Source: CAWBRT01 sp963832785 (lineage in GTDB: Bacteria; Acidobacteriota; Terriglobia; Terriglobales; Acidobacteriaceae). From it: a stretch of DNA of 64,000 nucleotides. The stretch spans positions 1,736,001-1,800,000 of the forward strand of contig CAWHVF010000005.1 in assembly GCA_963832785.1 (NCBI GenBank). Direction: 5' to 3'. Within the stretch, counting starts at the first letter, position 1; each line of letters starts with the position of its first letter. Below, piece by piece: positions 34,175 to 42,381 of this stretch. The translations under genes and the position numbers were made by a program. The notes under the pieces are model-generated. The model did no database searches and was not told the DNA's origin. It was given only the letters and a program-made list of their open reading frames with translations.

Positions 34175-36090
34175 TTTTTTCCTACGAAATTGAGCAACCC
34201 GCCACGAAGAACAATCTCCATCTGGCGGGACGTGAGATTGTGCACGACCTTGAACTCGCGGTTCCGAGTGTGGTTGGCGACGGCAAATTCGCCCCGGCGA
34301 AGCTCGCGGGCGGTATCGGCGATCTCCAGCTCGTCGCCCGGCTGAATCCGGTCGTAGTCGCCGGCGTCTTTGAAGGTTAACGGCATAATTCCGAAGTTGA
34401 TCAGATTCGCCATGTGAATGCGCTCGATGCTCTTGGCGATCACCGCCCGCACTCCGAGAAACATGGGGCACACGGCGGCATGCTCCCGGGATGAGCCCTG
34501 GCCGTAACTGAAACCCGCCACGATAACCGGCGACTTGCCGCGTTTGCACACCTCACGGCACCTGGCGGCGAAGTCCGGGTCCACATTCTTGAAGACAAAG
34601 TCGCTCGACTTGGCGACATTCGAGCGGTAACGGCTTACCGGGCCGGCGGGGATGATGTGGTCGGTGGAAATTTTGTCGCCCAGCTTGATGGTCACCACCG
34701 CTTGCAGATTCTCCGGCATCGGTGAATTGCTGGGCGGCTGGCCAATATTAGGTCCGCGAAAAACATCGCCCGAATAACAAGGTTGAACGAACATGCTGTC
34801 GTCGACGAAGAACTGCCGCGGCGGAGCAATCACCGGGTGCAGGCCCAGATCACGGGGGTCGGTGAGCTTTCCGGTCAACGCTGCCGCAACCGCAGCTTGT
34901 GGGCTGACGAGGTACACCTGGGCATCTTTGGTTCCGCTGCGGCCCTCGAAGTTCCTGTTGTTGGTGCGGACGGAAACCGCGCCGCTAGGCGGGGACTGGC
35001 CATAGCCGACGCAAAAGCCGCAGGCCGATTCAAGGATGCGCGCGCCCGAATCGACAATATCGGTCAACGCGCCGTTGGCGGTGATCATGCGCAGTACCTG
35101 GCGGCTGCCGGCAACCACCCCAAAGCTGACATCGGGATTGATCTTCTTTCCCTTCAGCAGCGCCGCAACCGTCATCAGGTCCTTGTAGGACGAGTTGGTG
35201 CAACTGCCGATAAGCACCTGGTCGACCTTGATTCCCGCCACCTCGCTGAGCTTTTTCACATTGTCCGGAGAATGTGGCAGAGCCACGTTCGGCTCTATGG
35301 AGCCAAGGTCCAGATCGATTGTGCGGTCATAACGGGCGTCTGGATCGGCTTCCACTGCAACCCAGTCCTGCTCGCGTGCCTGCGCGCGGAAGAACTCGCG
35401 CGTGACCTCGTCGCTGGGGAAGATCGAGGTAGTCACGCCCAACTCCGCGCCCATGTTGGTGATGGTAGCTCTTTCGGGAACCGTCAGGCGAGCAACGCCC
35501 GGGCCGCCATACTCGATGACGGTGCCGACGTTGCCTTTGGTCGTCAAAGATTTCAGCAGCTCAAGGATTACGTCTTTCGCCGTTACCCAGGGCTGAAGTT
35601 TACCGTGGAGCTTGACATTTATAACCTTGGGATAGGTGAAAAAGAAAGGGCCTCCGGCCATTGCCACGGCCACATCCAGCCCGCCGGCGCCGATGGCCAG
35701 CATGCCGACGGCACCCGCCGTCGGCGTGTGGCTATCGCTGCCGATCAAGCTCCAGCCCGGCCGGCTAAGCCGCTCGAGATGAACCTGATGGCAGATTCCG
35801 TTGCCCGGCTTCGAATACAGAATTCCATACTTCGCGGCCACCGTCTTCAGGTACCGGTGGTCGTCGGCATTCTCAAAGCCCTCTTGCAGCGTGAGGTGGT
35901 CCACATAGGAGACGGAGAGCTTCGTTCGCACCCGTTCAACGCCCATGGCCTCGAATTGCAGGTAAGCCATGGTGCCGAGCGCGTCCTGGGTCAAGGTCTG
36001 GTCGATCCTGATGCTTATCTCCGTACCCGGCTTCATCTCACCCGAAACCAGGTGCGAGCCGATCAATTTTTCCATCAAGGTTTGGCTCAT
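34171..36090 (-). CDS. Aconitate hydratase-family protein (639-residue type)
   Basis: This [4Fe-4S] hydro-lyase keeps the large and swivelling domains in one chain. Cluster cysteines are in GSCTNSSYKD and CGFCVGYGQ. Active-site blocks GSDSHTPTAGAVGMLAIGAGGLD and AGFSYGQGSSREHAA are complete. At 639 residues it belongs to the short putative-aconitase group and not the 890-residue AcnA. Its ATG overlaps the stop of the preceding dehydrogenase (ATGA at 36087-36090), so it is translationally coupled to a catabolic operon. It may therefore act on a pathway acid instead of, or as well as, citrate. Confidence 0.93.
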   Translation of the reverse strand: MSQTLMEKLIGSHLVSGEMKPGTEISIRIDQTLTQDALGTMAYLQFEAMGVERVRTKLSVSYVDHLTLQEGFENADDHRYLKTVAAKYGILYSKPGNGICHQVHLERLSRPGWSLIGSDSHTPTAGAVGMLAIGAGGLDVAVAMAGGPFFFTYPKVINVKLHGKLQPWVTAKDVILELLKSLTTKGNVGTVIEYGGPGVARLTVPERATITNMGAELGVTTSIFPSDEVTREFFRAQAREQDWVAVEADPDARYDRTIDLDLGSIEPNVALPHSPDNVKKLSEVAGIKVDQVLIGSCTNSSYKDLMTVAALLKGKKINPDVSFGVVAGSRQVLRMITANGALTDIVDSGARILESACGFCVGYGQSPPSGAVSVRTNNRNFEGRSGTKDAQVYLVSPQAAVAAALTGKLTDPRDLGLHPVIAPPRQFFVDDSMFVQPCYSGDVFRGPNIGQPPSNSPMPENLQAVVTIKLGDKISTDHIIPAGPVSRYRSNVAKSSDFVFKNVDPDFAARCREVCKRGKSPVIVAGFSYGQGSSREHAAVCPMFLGVRAVIAKSIERIHMANLINFGIMPLTFKDAGDYDRIQPGDELEIADTARELRRGEFAVANHTRNREFKVVHNLTSRQMEIVLRGGLLNFVGKN

Positions 36091-36983
36091 GCCGACGCCC
36101 CCTTTTCCTTTTTCCTGTCAAGGGCGGCCAGAATCTCGTGGTAATCCTTCGGCGGTACGCCCTTGAAATACTCTTTCAATCCCAGCGCCGTGCACCAGGC
36201 AAGCTTGTCCTTGGTGGCCTTCGACATGGTCGCATCAACCTTCAGGCTGTCCAGGGTTGCGATCACCTCCACCATCTCGTGCTCGCGCCGGGCAGAGTGA
36301 ATCACTCCCCGGGCAACCAGGCCGTTGATAATTTTCATGAGCGGGCCTGCGGTCAGCGTCTCCTCAACCGAGGCCAGCACATCGTCGGCCACTCCGTAGC
36401 TGTGACCGGCAGTCAACATCTCCAGCAATAGCGCGACGAAGCCCTTCATGAAGATGCTGCGGAACATCTTGGAAGCCGAGGCGGCTCCGGCGGGCGCATC
36501 CATGAAGGTGATGTTCATGCCATAGGGCTTCATCTCCTCCATAAATCGCCTGGCGCCTTTGCCCGACACGGAGATCGGAACCTTGTGTTTGTAGTTGGGC
36601 ACCGGGCCCATCACGGCGCAGTCTACGAACGAGGCGGCCGGCGCAATAATGGCATCGGCCTCTTCCTTGGTCATGGGTGAAGTAGCGTTGATGTCGGCGT
36701 AGAGCTGAGCCGGCTTCAGGAATGGCCTGGCTTGGCGGGCCAGCGGAACCGACATGTCGGCGCTCACCGCCGATATCACGGTGTCGCAATTCTCGACCAG
36801 CTTTTGCAAACTCGGCAGGAGCGACACCGAAGTCTCGGCCGCGCGTTTGACTATCAACTCGCTCTGCGGCGCCACGTTCCAGTACTTGTCATAGGCGACA
36901 ATCTCAGCGAAGCCTTCCTGCTTGAGGCCCTTGCTGATGTTGAACGCGGCTTCACCAAATCCGATAAATCCGATCTTCGTCAT
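36087..36983 (-). CDS. NAD(P)-dependent beta-hydroxyacid dehydrogenase-like protein (DUF1932 C-terminus)
   Basis: This 298-residue protein has an N-terminal Rossmann fold (MTKIGFIGFGEAAFNISKGL) and the 6-phosphogluconate/3-hydroxyisobutyrate-type segment DINATSPMTKEEADA. The helical C-terminus SASKMFRSIFMKGFVALLLEML resembles the DUF1932 group. It likely oxidises a beta-hydroxy acid. The start ATG 36983 follows GGGAGG at 7 bases. It is followed with a 4-base overlap by the aconitase gene and preceded at 185 bases by the DUF6282 gene. Confidence 0.88.
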   Translation of the reverse strand: MTKIGFIGFGEAAFNISKGLKQEGFAEIVAYDKYWNVAPQSELIVKRAAETSVSLLPSLQKLVENCDTVISAVSADMSVPLARQARPFLKPAQLYADINATSPMTKEEADAIIAPAASFVDCAVMGPVPNYKHKVPISVSGKGARRFMEEMKPYGMNITFMDAPAGAASASKMFRSIFMKGFVALLLEMLTAGHSYGVADDVLASVEETLTAGPLMKIINGLVARGVIHSARREHEMVEVIATLDSLKVDATMSKATKDKLAWCTALGLKEYFKGVPPKDYHEILAALDRKKEKGASA

Positions 36984-37168
36984 AGGAATGCCTCCCACCG
37001 ATATGGCTCATGTAAGTCATGGTAAACCGTGGCGCGCATGATCGCCGGCGCCCATTCATTCGCTTGCCCGGATACTGAAGTCCACATGGCCGGCTTCTTG
37101 CTTTTCACTAGCATTGTGAGTATCGCCAGGCGCATGGTAGCGTCTCCCCCTCGCTTCAGTGTGGGTTT

Positions 37169-38053
37169 TCAACAGCCAAGTAGCTGGGCCGGGTTTTTCT
37201 GCACCATGGCTGCGATCTGGCCGGCAGGTATGCCTAATGCCATCATGGTCTTCATAAACGTGACGAAGCCCTTTAACGGTTCCTCGTATTCCGCCTGACC
37301 GAGATCGGTTGCCAGGATCGTCGAATCCGCCCCTATGGCCTTGATATGTCCCGCCAGTATCTCCGGCGTCATGCTCCTGGGAGGCAGGATGGAAAGGAAA
37401 GTCCGCTCGAAGAAAACGCCTTGCGAAGCCAGCCGCTTCTGCATGTCAAGGGGCATCATGGGAGGGTCGTTTTCCGGATGCGTGATCAGGATCTTCTCGA
37501 CTTTCCTCTGGCGCGCCAGGCAGACAACCTTTTCAATCTCGGCAGGCGCCAGATGCGCCGTTCCGAGGATCGCCCCCGCTTTGGCGATCAGATCTATTAT
37601 TTCAATCAGAGCCGGCAGAAAGTTGCCGCTCCCGTCGGTGACGGGCACGGCTTTCGCCAGGTTTCCCTTGTTGAGTTGAACGTGGGGAACCGCGGAGATC
37701 GTCGGCAGCCAGATCTCCTTCGCGCCCAGTTCGAGTTCGACTTCTACCGCCGACGGATTCAGTCCTCCCGCGGGCTTGTTCAGCGCCAAGCCGCCGAACA
37801 CCGGGAATCCATCCAGCACCTCGGAGATCAACCGGGCACGCAAGGCCGTGGGAGTCAGATGGTTCTTGATGACTACGGCTTTCATCCCCGCCTGCCTGGC
37901 CGCTTGCGCGATGGCGAACTCCGTCAGCTTGCGGGGCCTGACATCAGGACCGCCATGAATGTGAAAATCAATGGAACCGGAAAGAAGGTTCTTTGCAATG
38001 CTTTCAAGCTCGGAGTCGGACATACTTTGACGTGCAGATTGTTTGCCTTCCAT
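37169..38053 (-). CDS. DUF6282-family amidohydrolase-like protein
   Basis: This 294-residue protein from ATG 38053 (AAAGGGCGGG upstream) has a metal-site start DFHIHGGPDVRPRKLTEF that resembles the HxH of amidohydrolases. Later come GTAHLAPAEIEKVV, ILITHPENDPP and ILATDLGQAEYEEPL, which supply further His and Asp ligands, and a terminal MVQKNPAQLLG of amidohydrolase type. It matches the DUF6282 family, whose reaction is not established. It is first in the operon with the dehydrogenase and aconitase, suggesting a hydrolytic opening step. Confidence 0.8.
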   Translation of the reverse strand: MEGKQSARQSMSDSELESIAKNLLSGSIDFHIHGGPDVRPRKLTEFAIAQAARQAGMKAVVIKNHLTPTALRARLISEVLDGFPVFGGLALNKPAGGLNPSAVEVELELGAKEIWLPTISAVPHVQLNKGNLAKAVPVTDGSGNFLPALIEIIDLIAKAGAILGTAHLAPAEIEKVVCLARQRKVEKILITHPENDPPMMPLDMQKRLASQGVFFERTFLSILPPRSMTPEILAGHIKAIGADSTILATDLGQAEYEEPLKGFVTFMKTMMALGIPAGQIAAMVQKNPAQLLGC

Positions 38054-38184
38054 AAGTGTCCCGCCCTTTCCGCTAAACCTTCCGACAGTCATTCACTCGA
38101 ATATCTTCGGGATGCCTAATCAGAATGCGTGTCTAACGATAGCTCCTTTCCCGCGATACCTCCCAACCATTTTTCACACTAAAG

Positions 38185-38197
38185 TGGCATAATGCCA
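38185..38197. promoter_or_regulatory. Operator-like perfect palindrome upstream of the DUF6282 operon
   Basis: TGGCAT-A-ATGCCA is a perfect dyad lying about 130 bases before the DUF6282 start and 12 bases before a plus-strand TTGACA box. It could be a regulator site for either direction. Confidence 0.45.
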
Positions 38198-38208
38198 TAC
38201 TTTTGTAC

Positions 38209-38238
38209 TTGACAGCTTACCTGAATTCCCGCTTAATA
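38209..38238 (+). promoter_or_regulatory. Promoter-like TTGACA-18-TTAATA
   Basis: The sequence between and including the boxes (CTGAATTCCCGCTTAATA) closely matches the one at 42114-42144 ahead of the giant propeller gene. It probably once drove the NHL-repeat gene now broken at 38393. Confidence 0.55.
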
Positions 38239-38392
38239 AGTCTCGTCTTCTTCTCACATTAAGTTCGGCTCCTTTCGTTGGCAGATGGGCGTGTCTACCC
38301 TTGTCTGTTGCTGCCCGCCTATTTCTGCTGGGTCCCAACGGCTCACCCTTTGTTTTTGTTCGGGCTTGGCTTCACCAGCCATGCCTGCGTAA

Positions 38393-39115
38393 TTGTGCCA
38401 GGCGTGGAAGCGAAGTACTTCTGGTCATGGAACTGCCGGCTATTACGGCGACAATAGTCACGCTACCTCTGCTGAGCTTGATCACCCCACCGGAGTTACG
38501 ATCTATAATGGTCTATTTATTGCGGATACCGGCAATTCTCGCATCCGTGCGACCTACAGCACAATCGATCAGTACGGCGAACAGCAAACGTATATTAAAA
38601 CCGTAGTCGGCGCTGGAACCGCTGGGTACAATGGCGACTGGAAAGGGCCCCTCAGCGCGCAATTGGATCATCCTTCCAGCATCTTCCTGGATAATGCAGG
38701 AAACATCTACATCGCCGACAAAGACAATAATCGAATTCGGAAAGTGCAATCTCAGTCCGTGGACTTCGGCTCGACCGGCGTCGGGCAGAGCGGCGCGTCC
38801 GCTACGCTTGAATATAAGTTTACCGGCCAGACGCAGATCGGGGCTGTGAAGGCCCTCACACCGGGAGTGCCCGACACAGATTTCCGATTGATTTCGGGTG
38901 GTACCTGCACAGCCAAGACATATAACGCCGGCGATTCCTGTACAGTCGAAGTCTCCTTCAACCCGCAGATGCCGGGAGTGCGCAGCGGCGCCGTCGTTCT
39001 GTCGAGCGGCGCGTTCACCGCGCAGTATCCGTCTAGCTGCAGCGATCCGGCGGGTGTGTACTACGTTTGGATCGTAGACGTCGGTAAGAGCTACACCACC
39101 CCGCAGAGCCGCTAA
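38393..39115 (+). pseudogene. Truncated NHL-repeat protein remnant
   Basis: About 240 codons remain of a secreted NHL beta-propeller protein. Two NHL units (GTAGYYGDNSHATSAELDHPTGV... FIADTGNSRIR and GTAGYNGDWKGPLSAQLDHPSS... YIADKDNNRIRKV) are followed by an Ig-like anchor segment (VDFGSTGVGQSGASATLEYKF; CTAKTYNAGDSCTVEVSFNPQ). The frame is closed directly upstream by TAA at 38390. There is no signal peptide and no ribosome site at the TTG start. The tail ends abruptly after YPSSC. It is most likely a decayed gene fragment. Confidence 0.65.
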
Positions 39116-39218
39116 GCATAACGGCCGGCTCACAATGCCAATCTTCTGTGGGTATGTCTTAAAGGCACGCCCACTCCTTTCGGGGTGGGCGCGCCTCCAC
39201 ATTCAACGCTCTGCCAGT

Positions 39219-39400
39219 TCAAAGCGAAGCTTCTCGCCGGTGATGAACTCCCTGGTGACATTTATGGCACAGCGTGATGAGATTTTCTTCGGCATCCTCG
39301 CCCAGCCGTGCACGTGAACGTATATGGTGCACCTCAAGGTTGGTGCGTGCCCCGCGCTGGTTCCGCAGCGCAGCATCTGCCGGCAGTGCACGACCCTGGT
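39219..39400 (-). pseudogene. HNH endonuclease remnant with frameshift
   Basis: Read on the minus strand, one frame gives RTNLEVHHIRSR. After a one-base shift near 39300-39315, the next frame gives GEDAEENLITLCHKCHQGVHHRREASL to a stop at 39219. Together these form the zinc/metal HNH core common in group II intron and restriction-type nucleases. No single frame spans the motif, so it is dead. A hairpin (CGCCCACTC.../GGGTGGGCG near 39170-39192) lies just beyond. Confidence 0.7.
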
Positions 39401-39455
39401 GCTACTGGTCCTGGGCAGCCTATAAGCTGCTTATCGGCTTCCAAAAGTGTGGCAG

Positions 39456-39471
39456 GAGTACAATAGTACTC
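39456..39471. promoter_or_regulatory. Perfect inverted repeat upstream of the propeller gene
   Basis: GAGTAC-AATA-GTACTC lies 34 bases before ATG 39505 and overlaps a TACAAT -10-like box (39459-39464). It may be a repressor site. No regulator is identified. Confidence 0.4.
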
Positions 39472-39504
39472 AATTCAGAGTTCCTGATTGAGATAGGAGG
39501 AACC

Positions 39505-40692
39505 ATGAAACGGTTTGAGCTTATGGCTACCGCGCTGGCAGCGATCATCGCTCTCGGCGGCTTAACTGTCGCGGCGCAGGCACAATACCTGATCACCGGC
39601 AACGACGAGAAGCAGTTGTATGAAGCCGGGAAGGCGATCCTGAGCCTGCCTGGCAAGGACACGGTGACTATCATCGACATCAGCACCCGGACAAGACCGC
39701 GTATTGTCGCCAATCTGCCGATTGAAAACTCCATCGTCGGCCCGCCAACCAACCTGGCTATCACGCCGGATGGAGTGCTGGCGCTGGTCGCCAACTCCAT
39801 CGACGTGGTCAAGGACGGCAATCAACTGAAAAATGTGCCGGACAACAAGCTCTACGTCATCGACCTGACGGCATCCCCGCCGAAGGTCATCGCCACCCTC
39901 CAACTCGGCAAACAGCCCTCGGGCATGGCAATCAATCGCCAGGGAAACCTGGCGCTGGTCACCAATCGTGCTGATAATACAGTTAGCGTTCTTTCCATAG
40001 CCGGTAAGACTGTCTCGGTGGTCGATACGGTGGCGGTAGCGCCGGCCGGCGCGCCCAGCCAGCAGGCGTCGGCGGTGGCTATCACCCCCGATGGCAAGCA
40101 CGCACTGGTGGCTAAGGCTGGAACGAACCAGGTGGCGCTTCTTGAAATCGAAGGAACCAAGGTGGCCTACAAGGGCTACGACATGATCACCGGCGTCTAT
40201 CCCTACAACGTGCAGATCACCGCAGACGGCAAGTTCGGCCTCGTCAACAACAATGGGGCTGCCGGGGCAGCCGATGGCCAGGTGGACACGGTCGCAGTAA
40301 TTGATATGGAGTTGAATCCACCTCGCGTCGTCGATCAGGTGGTGGTCGGTGACGGACCGGAAGGTTTGGCAGTCAGTCCGGTCGCTGGCTATGCCGTCAC
40401 GGTGCTTACCAACGGTGCTGGTAACGTCCCACCGGATGCCTTCTTCCACCACGACCATTCGATTGCCGCGCTGCTCAAGATTGAGGGCAAGAAAGTGCGC
40501 AAGGTATCCGAGACGGCAGTTGGAGGACTGGCCGAGGGGATCGCCTTCAGCCCTGACGGCCACTTCGTCTATATAGCCAATGACCTCGACAGTGACTTGA
40601 CTGTGCTGCGCCTCAAAGGCAATAAGTTGGTGCCGGTTGGCTCGCTCAAACTTCCCGGCCATCCTGTCTCTATGCGTGGCAGCACGCCATGA
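39505..40692 (+). CDS. Secreted YncE/YVTN-type beta-propeller protein
   Basis: This 395-residue protein has a signal peptide (MKRFELMATALAAIIALGGLTVAAQA) and about seven blades. Recurrent patterns are ITPDGVLALVANS, INRQGNLALVTNRADNTVSVL, ITPDGKHALVAKAGTNQVALL and FSPDGHFVYIANDLDSDLTVL. Such YncE-like proteins are periplasmic and bind ligands or DNA; the role here is unknown. The start ATG 39505 has an ideal AGGAGG at 5 bases, so the longer frame from 39274 is wrong. It stands alone, downstream of the HNH remnant. Confidence 0.9.
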   Translation: MKRFELMATALAAIIALGGLTVAAQAQYLITGNDEKQLYEAGKAILSLPGKDTVTIIDISTRTRPRIVANLPIENSIVGPPTNLAITPDGVLALVANSIDVVKDGNQLKNVPDNKLYVIDLTASPPKVIATLQLGKQPSGMAINRQGNLALVTNRADNTVSVLSIAGKTVSVVDTVAVAPAGAPSQQASAVAITPDGKHALVAKAGTNQVALLEIEGTKVAYKGYDMITGVYPYNVQITADGKFGLVNNNGAAGAADGQVDTVAVIDMELNPPRVVDQVVVGDGPEGLAVSPVAGYAVTVLTNGAGNVPPDAFFHHDHSIAALLKIEGKKVRKVSETAVGGLAEGIAFSPDGHFVYIANDLDSDLTVLRLKGNKLVPVGSLKLPGHPVSMRGSTP

Positions 40693-41256
40693 TGTAGCCG
40701 TTACGGCATCGCCTATTGGTCTTTCAATGACGCAACCGCTGTCCCTCTGATCCTGTGAGCTGTTGCGTTTACAGGGACAGAACCGCGACCAGAAGGGGAA
40801 TCGGCATGGCTGAGAGTGAGAAAGTGGGTGCTATCCGTAGTCTGCCTCGTGTACCTTATCACGTACCTTGATCGGGTCAACCATCCTTGGCAAAGAGAAT
40901 CTTGCCCCTTGCCCGGAATAACCTTTGGGTTAATGCCTGCCTCTGCCTGTACAACGCTGGCCATGCCACACAAGGGCGCTTGTAACTCAACCATCATGCG
41001 TCCGACATTGGACCTGAGGGTTATGCATCAGGTGCAACTAGGCACGGCACGGGCACGATTTGCCCAGATGCAATAGGAACGGATTGCCTAGTTGAAATCA
41101 AAGCAAGCGCAAGTGACTGTTTATCCTGCATCATTTTGCCAGCTCTACTGGCCGCCTCCTGGCATTAAACGTGCTTAGGTTAAGTTAGACGGTAGCCTTA
41201 CGCTCAACTACATAAATTCGACACAGATTGGAGCGTATCGTCGAAAGGAGGCAACC
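40693..41256. other. Gene-poor stretch
   Basis: Apart from the possible MFS remnant at 40816-40890 I see no gene. The bases 41200-41256 probably contain the promoter and the AAAGGAGG ribosome site for the His-rich repeat protein. Confidence 0.4.
40816..40890 (+). pseudogene. Possible MFS transporter N-terminal remnant
   Basis: The codons from GTG 40816 give RKWVLSVVCLVYLITYLDRVN, which looks like helix 1 of an ACS-type MFS carrier (xxYLDRxN motif). No transporter sequence follows, so this would be a decayed leftover. The evidence is a single short motif. Confidence 0.35.
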
Positions 41257-41757
41257 ATGTCTACGGCTGGTGTTTCCAGCAGCAATTTTTGTCAGTGGGG
41301 CAGCCAAATGCTCCAGACTAAAATGCAGCAGCAGCTCCGGGCCCTTGGGCAGGACTTACAATCCGGGAATTTGACTGCCGCACAGGGTGATTTCGCAACA
41401 TTCCAGCAACTCGCCTTGCCAGAAACCTCAAGTTCTACCGTGACTTCCAGTACAAACTCCATCTCGCAGGAATTTAACCAGCTTTCGCAAGACTTGCAGT
41501 CTGGAAATCTTTCGTCGGCGCAGCAGGATTACGCGAATATTCAGCACGATTTGCAGAGCCAATCCACACAAATGCACGGTCACCATCATCACCACCATCT
41601 CGGAGTGGCTGGAGGCAGTCAGGCGAGTCAGCCCTCGACCTCGAATAACAATTCCATTGCCCAGCTTGGGCAAGCATTGCAGTCCGGCAACATCGCGAAT
41701 GCTCAGCAAGCATATAACGCATTGTCGCAAGATTTTCTTCAAAGCGGCGGGCTTTAG
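41257..41757 (+). CDS. Small Gln/Ser-rich repeat protein with natural poly-His tract
   Basis: This 166-residue protein of unknown function has no signal peptide. Three copies of a roughly 25-residue helical-hairpin unit are visible (LGQDLQSGNLTAAQGDFATFQQ, LSQDLQSGNLSSAQQDYANIQH, LGQALQSGNIANAQQAYNALSQ), separated by Ser/Thr linkers. Between units 2 and 3 lies MHGHHHHHHLG, a possible metal-binding tract. The consensus QxLxSGNxxxAQ resembles repeat proteins seen in Acidobacteria, with no assigned role. AAAGGAGG sits 6 bases before ATG 41257. Confidence 0.8.
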   Translation: MSTAGVSSSNFCQWGSQMLQTKMQQQLRALGQDLQSGNLTAAQGDFATFQQLALPETSSSTVTSSTNSISQEFNQLSQDLQSGNLSSAQQDYANIQHDLQSQSTQMHGHHHHHHLGVAGGSQASQPSTSNNNSIAQLGQALQSGNIANAQQAYNALSQDFLQSGGL

Positions 41758-42113
41758 AACGCTGCTGATGCCGCTTGCGGAAAAATTGCCGCCCGCATGC
41801 TCGGATCCGATAGGTCCCGTGGATATTGCCTGGAGGTGATCTGCGCCGATTTTCTGGCGGGAGCGAATCTGGAGAAGGATGACCGGAAATATTCTGTGGC
41901 GGACGCACTCAATTGGGGATTCACCACATCCAGTCCCGTGCGCAGGGCGGCTCTAACCTCGAGGAGAATTTGATCGCCCTTTGTCATATGTGCCACATAG
42001 CAGTTCACCTACACTAGCGAAGACTTACGCCTGGAGTTCGCATATCTCCTGGCACGCCACCTACCCTATTTCCCTTATGCCTATGTGCCCGCCGATGTCT
42101 GCACACTTTTTTA
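41758..42113. other. Intergenic stretch with a doubtful short minus-strand frame
   Basis: An 84-codon frame at 41754-42008 on the minus strand (MNCYVAHMTKGDQILLEVRAAL...) has no ribosome site or known domain. It resembles, from memory only, short dispersed frames in similar genomes. I do not call it a gene. Confidence 0.3.
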
Positions 42114-42144
42114 TTGACAGCCTGCACAGAGTTCCTGCTTAATA
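42114..42144 (+). promoter_or_regulatory. Promoter-like TTGACA-19-TTAATA for the giant propeller/Ig gene
   Basis: The TTGACA box (42114-42119) and TTAATA box (42139-42144) share the text TTCC(C/T)GCTTAATA and GAC-AGC flanks with the promoter at 38209-38238. It would give a leader of about 230 bases before ATG 42382. Confidence 0.55.
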
Positions 42145-42381
42145 TCCGTACCAAAAAATAATGTTTTTTGCGGCGGGTAGCATGTTAGTCTTCCGCGTGC
42201 TGCATGCTTCTTCTGCAAGAGGTACAATTCATTGCTCAGTTTGACGCCACAGATGATTTGTACCCTCTGGGCAAGGTATACACCTGAGCTGCCCATACTC
42301 GCCTACTTCTTGTGTCTATCCGCCCGAATCGCGACGGGCCCATTATTCCAATCTGCGCGTGGTTTGTTTGCGCATCGCAAG

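Noticed and set aside
41754..42008. 84-codon minus-strand frame
   Set aside because: No ribosome site or recognisable domain; listed only as a doubtful frame in the intergenic entry.
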